The notes beneath the pieces are model-generated. The model worked only from the letters and a program-made list of their open reading frames with translations. It searched no databases and was not told where the DNA came from. This document shows positions 16,895 through 25,196 of a DNA stretch of 64,000 nucleotides, piece after piece. The stretch's first letter is position 1. Each line of letters starts with the position of its first letter. Source of the stretch: Henriciella algicola (GTDB lineage Bacteria > Pseudomonadota > Alphaproteobacteria > Caulobacterales > Hyphomonadaceae). The translations under genes and the position numbers were made by a program. The DNA lies in the NCBI RefSeq assembly GCF_003576245.1, contig NZ_QWGA01000007.1:372001-436000 (forward strand). The letters are read 5' to 3'.

Positions 16895-17694
16895 TGGTGT
16901 TTCTCCTTCAAGACGCGGCCTGATGGTGTCGCAACAGACACTCTTTGCTGCGCCTGATGCGGTTTGGAATGATAGTTTGCGCCTTTTAGCCAAAGCTTCA
17001 AAGCCTCCCAGTGGATCGCCAGGGTGACCCCAAGCGTGGAGAGCGGCATGAAGATGGCCTTGCGGATGAGGGCGTGGTCGGTGGCCGGGGCCGCTTTGGT
17101 CGACAAGGTCGCCATATGTTTGACGCCGCCGTCTGAGACCGTGCTCACGCCAAGGCGCAGCGCGGTCTCATCGCGCTGAAGCGAGAACTCATACTTTCCC
17201 GAGACGTCGAAGAATGGCGAGACATGGAAGATCTTGTCTGCGGCATGCTTGCTCCATGCACCATCAGCGGCGGCGACATAGACGTGGCGCTCACCGAACG
17301 TGTTGCGCACTTCGTAGATAACGCCGGCAGGGCGGGCGTCCGCGTCCTCCGCAATCCAAACGGAGATGGGCGCAAACTTGTAAAACAGGTGCCGGGGGAA
17401 GGTGATGAGCTTCAGTTTGAGCGCAGACGCGTCCACGTCCGCCTCGAGCAGCCGCTCCTCTGCCCAACCCCGCAATGACTGCCCGCCCTGGGCGCCATGC
17501 TCATCGCTCCGAAAGCCAAACAAGGCACCTTCATCGACACCAAATAAGCGGCACTGACGACGCGCATCTTCCAGCCGGTCAACATCAACCTCGACCATGA
17601 AGACGCGATAGCTAAAGTCCGACACGAACGGCGTGAACCGCCGGTGCACCGTTTCACCCTGGTGCAGCTTCAGTGCAGGGGCAGCGTCGCTCAC
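16891..17694 (-). CDS. DUF1365 family protein
   Basis: A 267-residue protein of a family with no firm biochemical role. Family landmarks include VHRRFTPFVSDFSYRVFMVEVD near the N-terminus, LITFPRHLFYKFAPISVWI, VSPFFDVSGKYEFS, and the C-terminal YHSKP. Start GTG at 17694 overlaps the upstream FAD gene's stop as GTGA; its own stop overlaps the cfa start. In many proteobacteria DUF1365 sits between a FAD oxidoreductase and a CFA-synthase-like gene, so a part in modifying membrane fatty acids under oxidative stress is inferred from context. Confidence 0.85.
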   Translation of the reverse strand: MSDAAPALKLHQGETVHRRFTPFVSDFSYRVFMVEVDVDRLEDARRQCRLFGVDEGALFGFRSDEHGAQGGQSLRGWAEERLLEADVDASALKLKLITFPRHLFYKFAPISVWIAEDADARPAGVIYEVRNTFGERHVYVAAADGAWSKHAADKIFHVSPFFDVSGKYEFSLQRDETALRLGVSTVSDGGVKHMATLSTKAAPATDHALIRKAIFMPLSTLGVTLAIHWEALKLWLKGANYHSKPHQAQQRVSVATPSGRVLKEKHQ

Positions 17695-19022
17695 TGCGCC
17701 GCAGCCCCTGCGGCCTTGGCATCCACCGGCACGGCACGCTCCGCTGACGGTACGAAGAGTTCCACGTTCTCAGCGACCCAACGAACCTGTCCGCCAAGCG
17801 AGAGCGCCGCGCGAAGACCGCTCTTCAGCCCATCTTCATGGAAGCCAGACCCCAGCCACGCGCCCGCAAGCCAGAGTCCCCGGTCGCCCTGAATCCGTTC
17901 CAGAGACCGGCAGGCTGCAGCGGCCGGTGCGTCGAATTGCGGGTGATCGAAACTCACCTCGTGGAAAACCTTGTCCGCCGCAGGCGGCACTGAAGGGTTC
18001 AGTGTCACAAACAATGGGCGCTCATTTGGCAGATTCTGCAGTCGGTTCATCCAGTAGGTCAGGCAGATATTTTCGCCGTCAGAATACTTCTGGATAACGT
18101 TCCAGCTTGCCCAGGCCGCTTTTCTGTCGGGCATGTAGGCCGGGTCGCGGTGCAGGTAGATGCGATTTGGGCGGTACCCGACCGAGTTCAGCAGGAAGCG
18201 TTGGTCCTCATAGGCAGGGGCCAGCATCTGCCGCGCCGTATCGGAATGGACAGCAAGAATGACATCGTCAAACAAGTGTTCACGTCGATCCTCGGTGGTG
18301 ACGCGTACATGCTGGCCGAAGGGGCTGACCTGTTTTACTGGCGCGCTGAGACGCAAGCGCGATCCGAGAACCTCCGCCGCCTTGTCGACATATTGCTTGG
18401 ACCCACCGGTTACCGTGCGCCATTTCGGGCGCTCGGCATGCATCAGACGGTGGTTCTCAAAGAAGCGAAAGAAGCTGAGCGCCGGATAATCCATCATCTC
18501 CGAAGGGGGCGTCGACCAGATCGCGCCGCCCATCGGAAGGATATAATTCTGCTTGAAGTCCTCGCTGAATCCTTTCTGGTTTAGCCAGACTCCCAGCGTC
18601 TCATTGCCGATCCGTCCGGCCGCTAGGTCCTCGCGGGCAATGTCGTTGAATTTGAGGATCGTGCGCCAGAATTTATGAAACCGAGGTCGCAGCAGGTTTC
18701 GCTTACGCGCAAACATGCCCTTGATGGTCGAGGCCCACTCGAACCCGTCCTCATTGGACACGGCAAAGCTCATATCGCTTTGCTCTGTCTCGACGTCCAG
18801 CGCATCGAAGAAACCGGTGAGGTTGGGATAGTTGCGGCCATTATAGACGATGAAGCCGACATCGACGTTCAGCTCTTGCCCATCATAGTCGATGGTCCGC
18901 GTGTGAGCATGACCACCGGCGCGCTCTCGCGCTTCGAACACGGTGACGTCAGCGGTGTCCTTCAGCGCATAGGCAGCGCCAAGACCGGTAATTCCTGAGC
19001 CGATGACAGCAATTTTCTTCAT
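17691..19022 (-). CDS. FAD-dependent amine-oxidase-fold oxidoreductase
   Basis: A 443-residue flavoprotein. The N-terminal Rossmann motif IGSGITGLGAAYAL and the GG-doublet ERAGGHAHT are intact. The middle contains the family segment GFIVYNGRNYPNLTGFF, and the C-terminal FAD contact reads GLWLAGAWLGSGFHEDGLKSG. It matches the predicted NAD/FAD-binding group found beside DUF1365 and CFA-like enzymes and studied in Rhodobacter in relation to unusual fatty acids. It probably oxidises or desaturates a modified acyl chain. It starts two bases after the photolyase stop, so the two are cotranscribed. Confidence 0.83.
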   Translation of the reverse strand: MKKIAVIGSGITGLGAAYALKDTADVTVFEARERAGGHAHTRTIDYDGQELNVDVGFIVYNGRNYPNLTGFFDALDVETEQSDMSFAVSNEDGFEWASTIKGMFARKRNLLRPRFHKFWRTILKFNDIAREDLAAGRIGNETLGVWLNQKGFSEDFKQNYILPMGGAIWSTPPSEMMDYPALSFFRFFENHRLMHAERPKWRTVTGGSKQYVDKAAEVLGSRLRLSAPVKQVSPFGQHVRVTTEDRREHLFDDVILAVHSDTARQMLAPAYEDQRFLLNSVGYRPNRIYLHRDPAYMPDRKAAWASWNVIQKYSDGENICLTYWMNRLQNLPNERPLFVTLNPSVPPAADKVFHEVSFDHPQFDAPAAAACRSLERIQGDRGLWLAGAWLGSGFHEDGLKSGLRAALSLGGQVRWVAENVELFVPSAERAVPVDAKAAGAAAQ

Positions 19023-19024
19023 TC

Positions 19025-20479
19025 TCAGTCCTGCTTTTCCTTCAGCGTTTCCCAGGCATCGAGCGCACGCTGGCGCCCTTCCTTGTGAGCGATAATCGGC
19101 TTGGGATAGGTGCTTCCAAGCTCAACGCCCGCCTTCTTCAGTACGTCGCGGCCCGCTTCCCAGGGTGCATGGAGATGTTTGTTGGGAAGCTTCTTCAGCT
19201 CTGGGCACCAGTGACGGACATAGGCGCCGGTCTGGTCGAACTTCTGGCCCTGCGTGATTGGGTTGAAGACCCGGAAATAGGGCGATGCATCCGCGCCAGA
19301 CCCTGCCGTCCACTGCCAACCGGCTGCATTCGATGCAGGATCCGCATCGACAAGCGTATCCCAGAACCAGTCTTCGCCCTCGGTCCAGTTCAGCAACAGG
19401 TGCTTGGTCAGCAGAGACGCTACGATCATGCGAACGCGGTTGTGCATCCAGCCTGTCGCCCAAAGCTGGCGCATGCCAGCATCGACGATCGGATAGCCGG
19501 TCTCGCCCTTCTGCCAGCGCTCGAGATCCTTCTTACTGGATCTCCACTCCATCACATTGAATTTGCTGTCGTAATTCTCACGCCCCATCTTCGGGTTATG
19601 ATAGATCAGAACGTAGGAAAATTCACGCCAGACGATTTCGGAAAGGAAAGACCAGGCGCTTTCCTCTTCTTTCAGTCCGCGATTGATACGCCCCATAACC
19701 GCCCGCCAGATCGTCGCCGGGCTGATCTCGCCATGTCGCAGGTGAGGGGAGAGGCCTGACGTGCCGTCCTCATCGGGCCGGTTGCGCATTTCCTCATAGT
19801 CGCGGATCGGACCGTCGAGAAAGTCCTGCAATCTCTCCCGCGCACCATCCTCGCCCGGGGTCCACATCTCGTCGAAGCCTTTGGACCAATCGGGCTTGCT
19901 TGGATGCAGGCCCCAGCTCTCAATCTCGTCCCCATCAATGCCGATGCCATCGAACTTCTCAGGCGCTGGAAGTGGGTCCGGCGCCTCATAGTTTCCGCGC
20001 ACGGCGCGCCAATAGGGCGTGAATACCTTGTAGTAGCCGCCAGACGTCGTCTTGTACGCCCACGGCTCGGTCAGAAGCGTGGTGTTGAAGCTCTTTGCTT
20101 CGATGCCGTCATCCTTCAGCGCCTTCTTGATGTCGGCGTCACGGTCGATCTCGGGCTGCGTATATCTGCGTCCCCAGAAAACCGCTTCGGCGCCGGTTTC
20201 CTTGATAAGGTCACGCAGGATTTTCTCAGCATCGCCCTTCCGGCAGATCAGCTTTCCGCCGCGCTGCGAAATGGCTGAGCGGAGCGACTTCAGCGATTTA
20301 TCCAGCCACCATTTCGATGCGCCGCCAAGCTCGCGGCCGCCAGCAACCGTATCTTCGAGAATATAGACGGGGAATATCTTCGCGTTCGCTTTGACAGCGG
20401 CTGCAAGGGCCGCATGGTCTGCTAGCCGAAGATCGTTCCGAAACCAGACGATCACAGAATCCGGATTGTCCTGTCCCAG
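19025..20479 (-). CDS. phrB: Deoxyribodipyrimidine photolyase
   Basis: A light-driven repair enzyme for pyrimidine dimers. The N-terminal antenna-binding domain opens VIVWFRNDLRLADHAALAAA. The C-terminal FAD domain has GLSPHLRHGEISPATIW, EFSYVLIYHNP, TGYPIVDAGMRQLWATGWMHNRVRMIVASLL and DWFWDTLVDADPASNAAGWQW. The frame is open back to a TTG at 20572, but a good ECF-type promoter lies inside that stretch, so translation must start later. I favour CTG at 20479 with AGGAG seven bases upstream; GTG at 20455 is the alternative. First gene of a four-gene operon. Confidence 0.9.
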   Translation of the reverse strand: MGQDNPDSVIVWFRNDLRLADHAALAAAVKANAKIFPVYILEDTVAGGRELGGASKWWLDKSLKSLRSAISQRGGKLICRKGDAEKILRDLIKETGAEAVFWGRRYTQPEIDRDADIKKALKDDGIEAKSFNTTLLTEPWAYKTTSGGYYKVFTPYWRAVRGNYEAPDPLPAPEKFDGIGIDGDEIESWGLHPSKPDWSKGFDEMWTPGEDGARERLQDFLDGPIRDYEEMRNRPDEDGTSGLSPHLRHGEISPATIWRAVMGRINRGLKEEESAWSFLSEIVWREFSYVLIYHNPKMGRENYDSKFNVMEWRSSKKDLERWQKGETGYPIVDAGMRQLWATGWMHNRVRMIVASLLTKHLLLNWTEGEDWFWDTLVDADPASNAAGWQWTAGSGADASPYFRVFNPITQGQKFDQTGAYVRHWCPELKKLPNKHLHAPWEAGRDVLKKAGVELGSTYPKPIIAHKEGRQRALDAWETLKEKQD

Positions 20480-20512
20480 CGTTTTTCTCCTGCTTGCCCA
20501 ATGTTGTAGTCG

Positions 20513-20540
20513 TTTACGTGGCAAACTGTGGCGTGGATCA
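20513..20540 (-). promoter_or_regulatory. ECF-sigma-type promoter (TGATCC-N16-CGTAAA) of the photolyase operon
   Basis: On the minus strand TGATCC (20540-20535), 16 bases, then CGTAAA (20518-20513). This is the same -35, spacer length and CGTA core as at 14321-14348. Transcription would start about 25 bases before the AGGAG-led start of the photolyase. Two matching sites before functionally related units make chance less likely. Confidence 0.65.
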
Positions 20541-20638
20541 TTCTTGTCCACATCCCATGTGTCTGGCGCCAAAGGAAAACTTTGTTTAGTCAGACAGGAC
20601 GCGACCGAAAATTAGAAGCTGGCACGGGGTAATGCGGC

Positions 20639-22090
20639 TTGAGACAGCAGATATCCGAGATTCTGGAAAAAGCTCGCGACAAGCAGATCATCTGCGTCGG
20701 GGACCTGATGCTCGACCGGTACGTCTATGGCGGCGTCGGCAGGGTGTCGCCCGAAGCCCCCGTTCCAGTCCTTCGGAAGACCAGTTCAACTGAAGTGCCG
20801 GGCGGTGCAGGCAACGTCGCCCGAAACCTCAGCGCGCTTGGTCTGCGCACAGTCATGATCGGCTGCGTCGGCGACGATGACGCTGGAACGCAGCTTACTG
20901 ACCTTCTTGAAGCCGATCCGCTGATCAGCTGCCAGCTTGTGCGCACCACACACATGGCCACCGTAATCAAGACCCGTTTCATTGCAGGGACGCAGCAACT
21001 CCTCCGCGTCGACACCGAAGACGACGGGCCGGACCTCGTGGATGCCTCACTTGAGATCGGCAAACTGGTTGGAGCGGCGACGAAGACAGCCTCGCTGATT
21101 ATCGTGTCTGATTACGCAAAAGGCGTGATCAATCCGGTCGTCTTTGACGCTTGCATCAAGGCTGCGAAGGCCAATGACATTCCGGTTCTGGTCGATCCGA
21201 AATCGAAGGATTTCAGCATCTATGCGGGCGCCAGCCTGATCAAGCCGAATGCGAGCGAACTCGCCGCCGCAAGCGGGCTCCCCACTGCAAGCGACAGCGA
21301 CGTCGATGCCGCCCTCAGTGCGATGGCAAACCTGCTACCGGACACCCGGCTTGTGGTTACCCGCGCAGGCAAGGGCATGTCCTGGCATGAAAGCAACAGA
21401 ACCTTCCACATGAAGGGCGAAGCCCGGCAGGTGTTCGACGTGTCCGGCGCGGGTGACACCAGCATGGCCGCGTTGGCCGCCGCGATTGCTGCAGGCGCAG
21501 ACCTAAAGGACGCCGTCGCCCTCGCCATCGCTGCATCCGGCATCGTGGTTGGCAAGGTCGGTACGGCCACTGTCAGCGCAGAAGAGCTTCACCGCGCACT
21601 TTCAGCGGGTGAAGCGCCTGTCTCTGCAGGTCTTCTAGGCCGTTCGGACATTGCTGAACTGGCCGTACGGTGGCGGGCATCCGGCCTGCGTGTCGGCTTC
21701 ACCAATGGCTGTTTCGATATCCTGCACCCCGGCCACCTCCGGGTCCTGCGCCAGGCCCGCGCACAATGTGACCGCCTGATCGTCGCGATCAATACCGACG
21801 CGTCGGTCAAACGCCTCAAAGGCGAGAGCCGGCCTGTAAACACCGAGCAGGACCGCGCTGAGCTTCTCGCAGGCATCGCCTGCGTGGACGCCGTCACCAG
21901 CTTCGACGAGGATACGCCCGCCGAACTGATCGATGCAATCCAGCCAGACGTTCTGGTCAAGGGCGGCGACTACAAGCCGGACGAGATCGTCGGCGCCGAT
22001 ACGGTCAAGGCGCGGGGCGGTGAGGTGGTCGTCGTGCCGCTTCTTGAAGGGCGATCGACCACCAGCATCATCGAGCGCTCGCGCAGCTAG
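20639..22090 (+). CDS. hldE: Bifunctional heptose kinase / ADP-heptose synthase HldE
   Basis: HldE phosphorylates D-glycero-beta-D-manno-heptose 7-phosphate and later adenylylates the 1-phosphate, giving ADP-heptose for the LPS core. The N-terminal PfkB-type kinase domain (about residues 1-315) shows VGDLMLDRYVYGGV, PGGAGNVARNL and DVSGAGDTSMAAL. The C-terminal nucleotidyltransferase (about 345-483) shows GFTNGCFDILHPGHLRVL and VKGGDYKPDEIVGAD. The 483-residue length fits the fused enzyme. The start is TTG with GGGG upstream; an ATG at 20632 is out of frame. No other LPS genes are adjacent. Confidence 0.94.
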   Translation: MRQQISEILEKARDKQIICVGDLMLDRYVYGGVGRVSPEAPVPVLRKTSSTEVPGGAGNVARNLSALGLRTVMIGCVGDDDAGTQLTDLLEADPLISCQLVRTTHMATVIKTRFIAGTQQLLRVDTEDDGPDLVDASLEIGKLVGAATKTASLIIVSDYAKGVINPVVFDACIKAAKANDIPVLVDPKSKDFSIYAGASLIKPNASELAAASGLPTASDSDVDAALSAMANLLPDTRLVVTRAGKGMSWHESNRTFHMKGEARQVFDVSGAGDTSMAALAAAIAAGADLKDAVALAIAASGIVVGKVGTATVSAEELHRALSAGEAPVSAGLLGRSDIAELAVRWRASGLRVGFTNGCFDILHPGHLRVLRQARAQCDRLIVAINTDASVKRLKGESRPVNTEQDRAELLAGIACVDAVTSFDEDTPAELIDAIQPDVLVKGGDYKPDEIVGADTVKARGGEVVVVPLLEGRSTTSIIERSRS

Positions 22091-22995
22091 TTTCCGCGCT
22101 CGCCTGAAATATCACGTTCGGAGTTTGGGCGACGGATCGGGGCGACATCCACGACTTCCTCTGCCGCCCAGGTGTCGAACGGCTCTGCTGGCTTTGGCAG
22201 AGTCTCTTCCAGCCAGACCGACAGCGTCTCGGCGCGTGCCTCGACACTCTGCGCCAACGTGCCGTCATAGCTATAGACCAGCCGCGGGCGCGGCAGGCTC
22301 GGCAGGAAAAAGCGCCTGACAGGCTTGCTGGCAGTAAGGCTCGTCGAAACCACACACGCTTCAACGGCGCCGCTGCATGCGCCTACCGCCTCAGTCCACT
22401 CAGCCACGTCCATATCCGCTGGAAGCATGACACCCCCAAAGCGCTGGCGGAAATCTTCATCAGAGGGCAGGGCGCCAAGCGCGCCTTCCAGTAGAGCTTC
22501 GGTCCCGGGCGCAGCCACGATCAGAACGCCGCGCTTGCGGTTATCAGCGGACACGTAACGGGACACGGCTGCTGCAACGTCTCGGGAGGCCAATGCGCTG
22601 GCTTCCGTTCGCATCCGCTTCCCTGACGCAGGCGACGGCGCGCGGTAGGACGGCGCGTAAATGACCGCGCTCTCATCAGATGAGAGCCCGGCTTCATCCA
22701 TGAAGTCGGCATAATCGCCCTTGCTGACAACGCTCGACGCCGGAAGCAGGCCAGCTGGCTGCGGCGTGGTCGGGTAGGGCGCCAGTACGATGATATCGAC
22801 GCCCCAAGGGCTCGCCCATCCGCCCGGCGGCGTTTCCGCTGGACGCTGAAGCCAGTCTTCTTCAAACGAGTAATCCGGCTCCGCAGCCTCGCGCTCACCC
22901 TGACCAAGCCAGGACGCGTAGACTCTATCCTTGAAAGCGACCCAACCGACAGCCAGCGCAGCGATAATGCCAAGCGCGATCAGGATAGGGCGCAT
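22087..22995 (-). CDS. Membrane-anchored DUF3089-like protein, possibly catalytically dead
   Basis: A 302-residue protein with an N-terminal signal anchor (ILIALGIIAALAVGWVAF). Segments such as VIYAPSYRAP and the order of the later blocks recall DUF3089 alpha/beta-hydrolase-like proteins. The position where those carry a GHSQG nucleophile elbow reads IVAAPGTEALL here, so the serine is absent. The stop overlaps the convergent hldE stop by four bases. It starts two bases after the DUF6285 gene, so both belong to a minus-strand unit with the APH-type kinase. Function is unknown; the family call is moderate. Confidence 0.6.
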   Translation of the reverse strand: MRPILIALGIIAALAVGWVAFKDRVYASWLGQGEREAAEPDYSFEEDWLQRPAETPPGGWASPWGVDIIVLAPYPTTPQPAGLLPASSVVSKGDYADFMDEAGLSSDESAVIYAPSYRAPSPASGKRMRTEASALASRDVAAAVSRYVSADNRKRGVLIVAAPGTEALLEGALGALPSDEDFRQRFGGVMLPADMDVAEWTEAVGACSGAVEACVVSTSLTASKPVRRFFLPSLPRPRLVYSYDGTLAQSVEARAETLSVWLEETLPKPAEPFDTWAAEEVVDVAPIRRPNSERDISGERGN

Positions 22996-22997
22996 AT

Positions 22998-23375
22998 TCA
23001 GTCCTCTAGAGCGGTTGCCAGTCCCGAGTATTTCGGTTGATCGACCTTCAACTGCGCAATTGCGGTCTTTTTGAGGTGATCCATCAGCGCCGCCGACGCA
23101 ACCGTCAGCTCGCCCGAGCGGATCTTGTCGCGAAGTTCCTCATTCAGCGCCTCGCGGGATTTCCCGTCACTGCCGGGCAGCAAGGCTTTGAGACGCTCAT
23201 ACTCTGCCGCGTCATTGCCTTCGCGCGCTTCGAGGTCCCGAAGGATCGTCGCCAGCACGTTGGACGCAACGCGCGCATGGAATGCAGCGCGGCCTTTTAG
23301 CTCCGGCATTGCCGAATGATCGACGAAATTCTTTACCGCCTGGACGAGTTCACTGACACTTGGCTGATCATGCAT
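22998..23375 (-). CDS. DUF6285 family protein
   Basis: A 125-residue mostly helical protein. The N-terminus (VSELVQAVKNFVDHSAMPELKGRAAFHARVASNVLATILRDL) matches the small DUF6285 proteins usually encoded beside an APH-fold phosphotransferase and often an acyl-CoA dehydrogenase. Its start lies inside the 3' end of the upstream kinase gene (8-nt overlap), which indicates coupling. It is probably a partner subunit of the kinase, by context only. Confidence 0.75.
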   Translation of the reverse strand: MHDQPSVSELVQAVKNFVDHSAMPELKGRAAFHARVASNVLATILRDLEAREGNDAAEYERLKALLPGSDGKSREALNEELRDKIRSGELTVASAALMDHLKKTAIAQLKVDQPKYSGLATALED

Positions 23376-24375
23376 GACGCTGGCCCTCCAGAAGGTTCAC
23401 AAGGTCCATTTCTGTCTCGGAGACGCGCCGGCCAATGGCGGCACGCTCAACACTGGCATCGGCGCCAGAGCGGAACGTCTCGTACATGCCCATACACATG
23501 ATGCCCCACTTCATGCTGCCCAGCATGTCCCACCAGTCGATATCGCGCGGCGTGAACTCTGCGCCGCCCGCAGCGGCATAGGCCTCTAGCAGAGGCTCGA
23601 CATCGCCAAAGCCGCCAAGCCGTTTGTCAGACTGCCCGAAGCGCCAGGAATTGGTGCACATCCAGCCAATGTCCTCACGCGGGTCGCCATAATGGGCGAG
23701 TTCCCAGTCCAGAACGGCCGCCAGACCCTGCTCATCCACCATGATATTGCCGAGGCGGAAATCGCCATGCACCAGCATCGGTTCCAGCGGCTTGGGCGCA
23801 TTTTCTTTCAACCAGACAATCGCAAGGTCGAAGATGGGCCTGCAGACACCGATCTCCTGATAGGTCTGCTCATACTGCTCGACCTGCGCGAGGCCGGTGC
23901 TCTCGCGAATACGCGGCACATCAGAGCCATCAATGCGATGAATACCAGCCAGTGCACGGCCACATTGTGCCGGCAGGTTTTCCCGTGCCTTGGCATACTC
24001 ATCATCGCGCAGGATGCGACGCGCGATCGTCTCCCCTTCGACGCGGGACATGATGAAGCCTTCGCCGACGCCTTCATCCGGCTCCAGCACATGGACGACT
24101 TCAGGCACGGCCACGCCGGCATGCTGAGCCTTACGGATCAGCTTTGCTTCGTTCGGCAGGCCAATCGCTCGCGAATCATCGGTCGCTTCCATGCCTTCCG
24201 GCGCGCGGCGCAGGATCAGCGTCTCCGGGGCTCCGGTACCATTGAGGGTAAGCAGCCAGGTTTCCTGGCTTGCGCCACCTGACAGCCGGTTGGCAGAGGC
24301 CAGCGCTGTCTGCTCGCCATACACGCGTCTAAGGACCGCCTGCAGCCTGCTATCGAATTCTTGTTTCTCACTCAT
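23368..24375 (-). CDS. APH-fold phosphotransferase (ACAD11-like kinase family)
   Basis: A small-molecule kinase of the aminoglycoside-phosphotransferase fold, about 335 residues. The catalytic loop MLVHGDFRLGNIMVD and the metal-binding DWELAHYGDPREDIGWM are intact. The N-lobe has LSGGASQETWLL and LRRAPEG. Relatives with a DUF6285 partner are linked to hydroxyacyl-CoA breakdown, as in the kinase part of human ACAD10/11; no acyl-CoA dehydrogenase is adjacent here. Resistance to aminoglycosides is not implied. ATG 24375 or GTG 24384 are both possible starts, neither with a clear ribosome site. Confidence 0.82.
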   Translation of the reverse strand: MSEKQEFDSRLQAVLRRVYGEQTALASANRLSGGASQETWLLTLNGTGAPETLILRRAPEGMEATDDSRAIGLPNEAKLIRKAQHAGVAVPEVVHVLEPDEGVGEGFIMSRVEGETIARRILRDDEYAKARENLPAQCGRALAGIHRIDGSDVPRIRESTGLAQVEQYEQTYQEIGVCRPIFDLAIVWLKENAPKPLEPMLVHGDFRLGNIMVDEQGLAAVLDWELAHYGDPREDIGWMCTNSWRFGQSDKRLGGFGDVEPLLEAYAAAGGAEFTPRDIDWWDMLGSMKWGIMCMGMYETFRSGADASVERAAIGRRVSETEMDLVNLLEGQRHA

Positions 24376-24455
24376 CTTCGCCACAATTAACGGAAATCAT
24401 ATGATCTCCAAGCCATACTCAACGTAAACCCAGACCACTTTTCAGGAGCGCTTTT

Positions 24456-25196
24456 ATGGCGGATAAATCCGGTCACTCTGACAACGGATTGATGGCACCC
24501 GAGCCAAAACGGCCCAGTCTGTGGGCATGGCTGCGGGGTAGATTCCTCGCAGGCATGGTCATCGCCGCCCCGATTGCGATCACCTTTTTCGTCCTGCAAT
24601 TCCTGATCAATTTCATCGACAACAGGGTCAAACCCCTGCTGCCGCCGATCATTCAGCCAGAGACCTATACGAACATAGCGATTCCCGGCTTTGGCGTGAT
24701 CGTGATGATCGTCGCGCTGACGATACTGGGCGCCATTACCACGAACCTTCTCGGTCGTTCGGTCGTGCGGGGCGCAGACCGGCTTCTCTCCAGCGTGCCA
24801 ATTGTCCGCAACGTCTATGCCGCCTTCAAACAGCTGATCGAGGTGCTCACCAACAACCAGCAGGCCTCCTATGACCGCGTAGTGATGGTCGAATACCCGA
24901 AGGTCGGCTCATGGTGCATCGGCTTCGTATCGTCCAACGCCAAGGGTGAGATCGCGCACCGTCTCGGCGCCGACTTTATCGGTGTCTTCGTTCCAACGAC
25001 CCCGAACCCGACCTCGGGCTTCCTCATCTATGTGCGAGAATCCGAGTGCATCGAGATGGACATGTCGATCGAGGACGGCGCCAAGATGATTCTGTCGGCT
25101 GGTCTCGTCGTGCCCGAGCACGGCGAAGAGACACCAGAGCAGCGCTCACTCCCGCTGGCGGACGATCGGACTGAGAAGCTCCCTGAGGATGCTTAG
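24456..25196 (+). CDS. DUF502 family membrane protein
   Basis: A 246-residue inner-membrane protein. Two hydrophobic segments lie at about residues 30-52 (FLAGMVIAAPIAITFFVLQF) and 74-97 (GFGVIVMIVALTILGAI). Then comes the family-specific soluble part (SSVPIVRNVYAAFKQLIEVL, VVMVEYPKVGSWCIGFVS, VPTTPNPTSGFLIYV). The role is unknown. In alphaproteobacteria DUF502 often faces recG as here. The last 51 bases overlap the end of the convergent recG. Confidence 0.87.
   Translation: MADKSGHSDNGLMAPEPKRPSLWAWLRGRFLAGMVIAAPIAITFFVLQFLINFIDNRVKPLLPPIIQPETYTNIAIPGFGVIVMIVALTILGAITTNLLGRSVVRGADRLLSSVPIVRNVYAAFKQLIEVLTNNQQASYDRVVMVEYPKVGSWCIGFVSSNAKGEIAHRLGADFIGVFVPTTPNPTSGFLIYVRESECIEMDMSIEDGAKMILSAGLVVPEHGEETPEQRSLPLADDRTEKLPEDA

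Noticed and set aside
20632-20640. ATG at 20632 as the hldE start
   Set aside because: It is out of frame with the HldE coding region; TTG 20639 is in frame.
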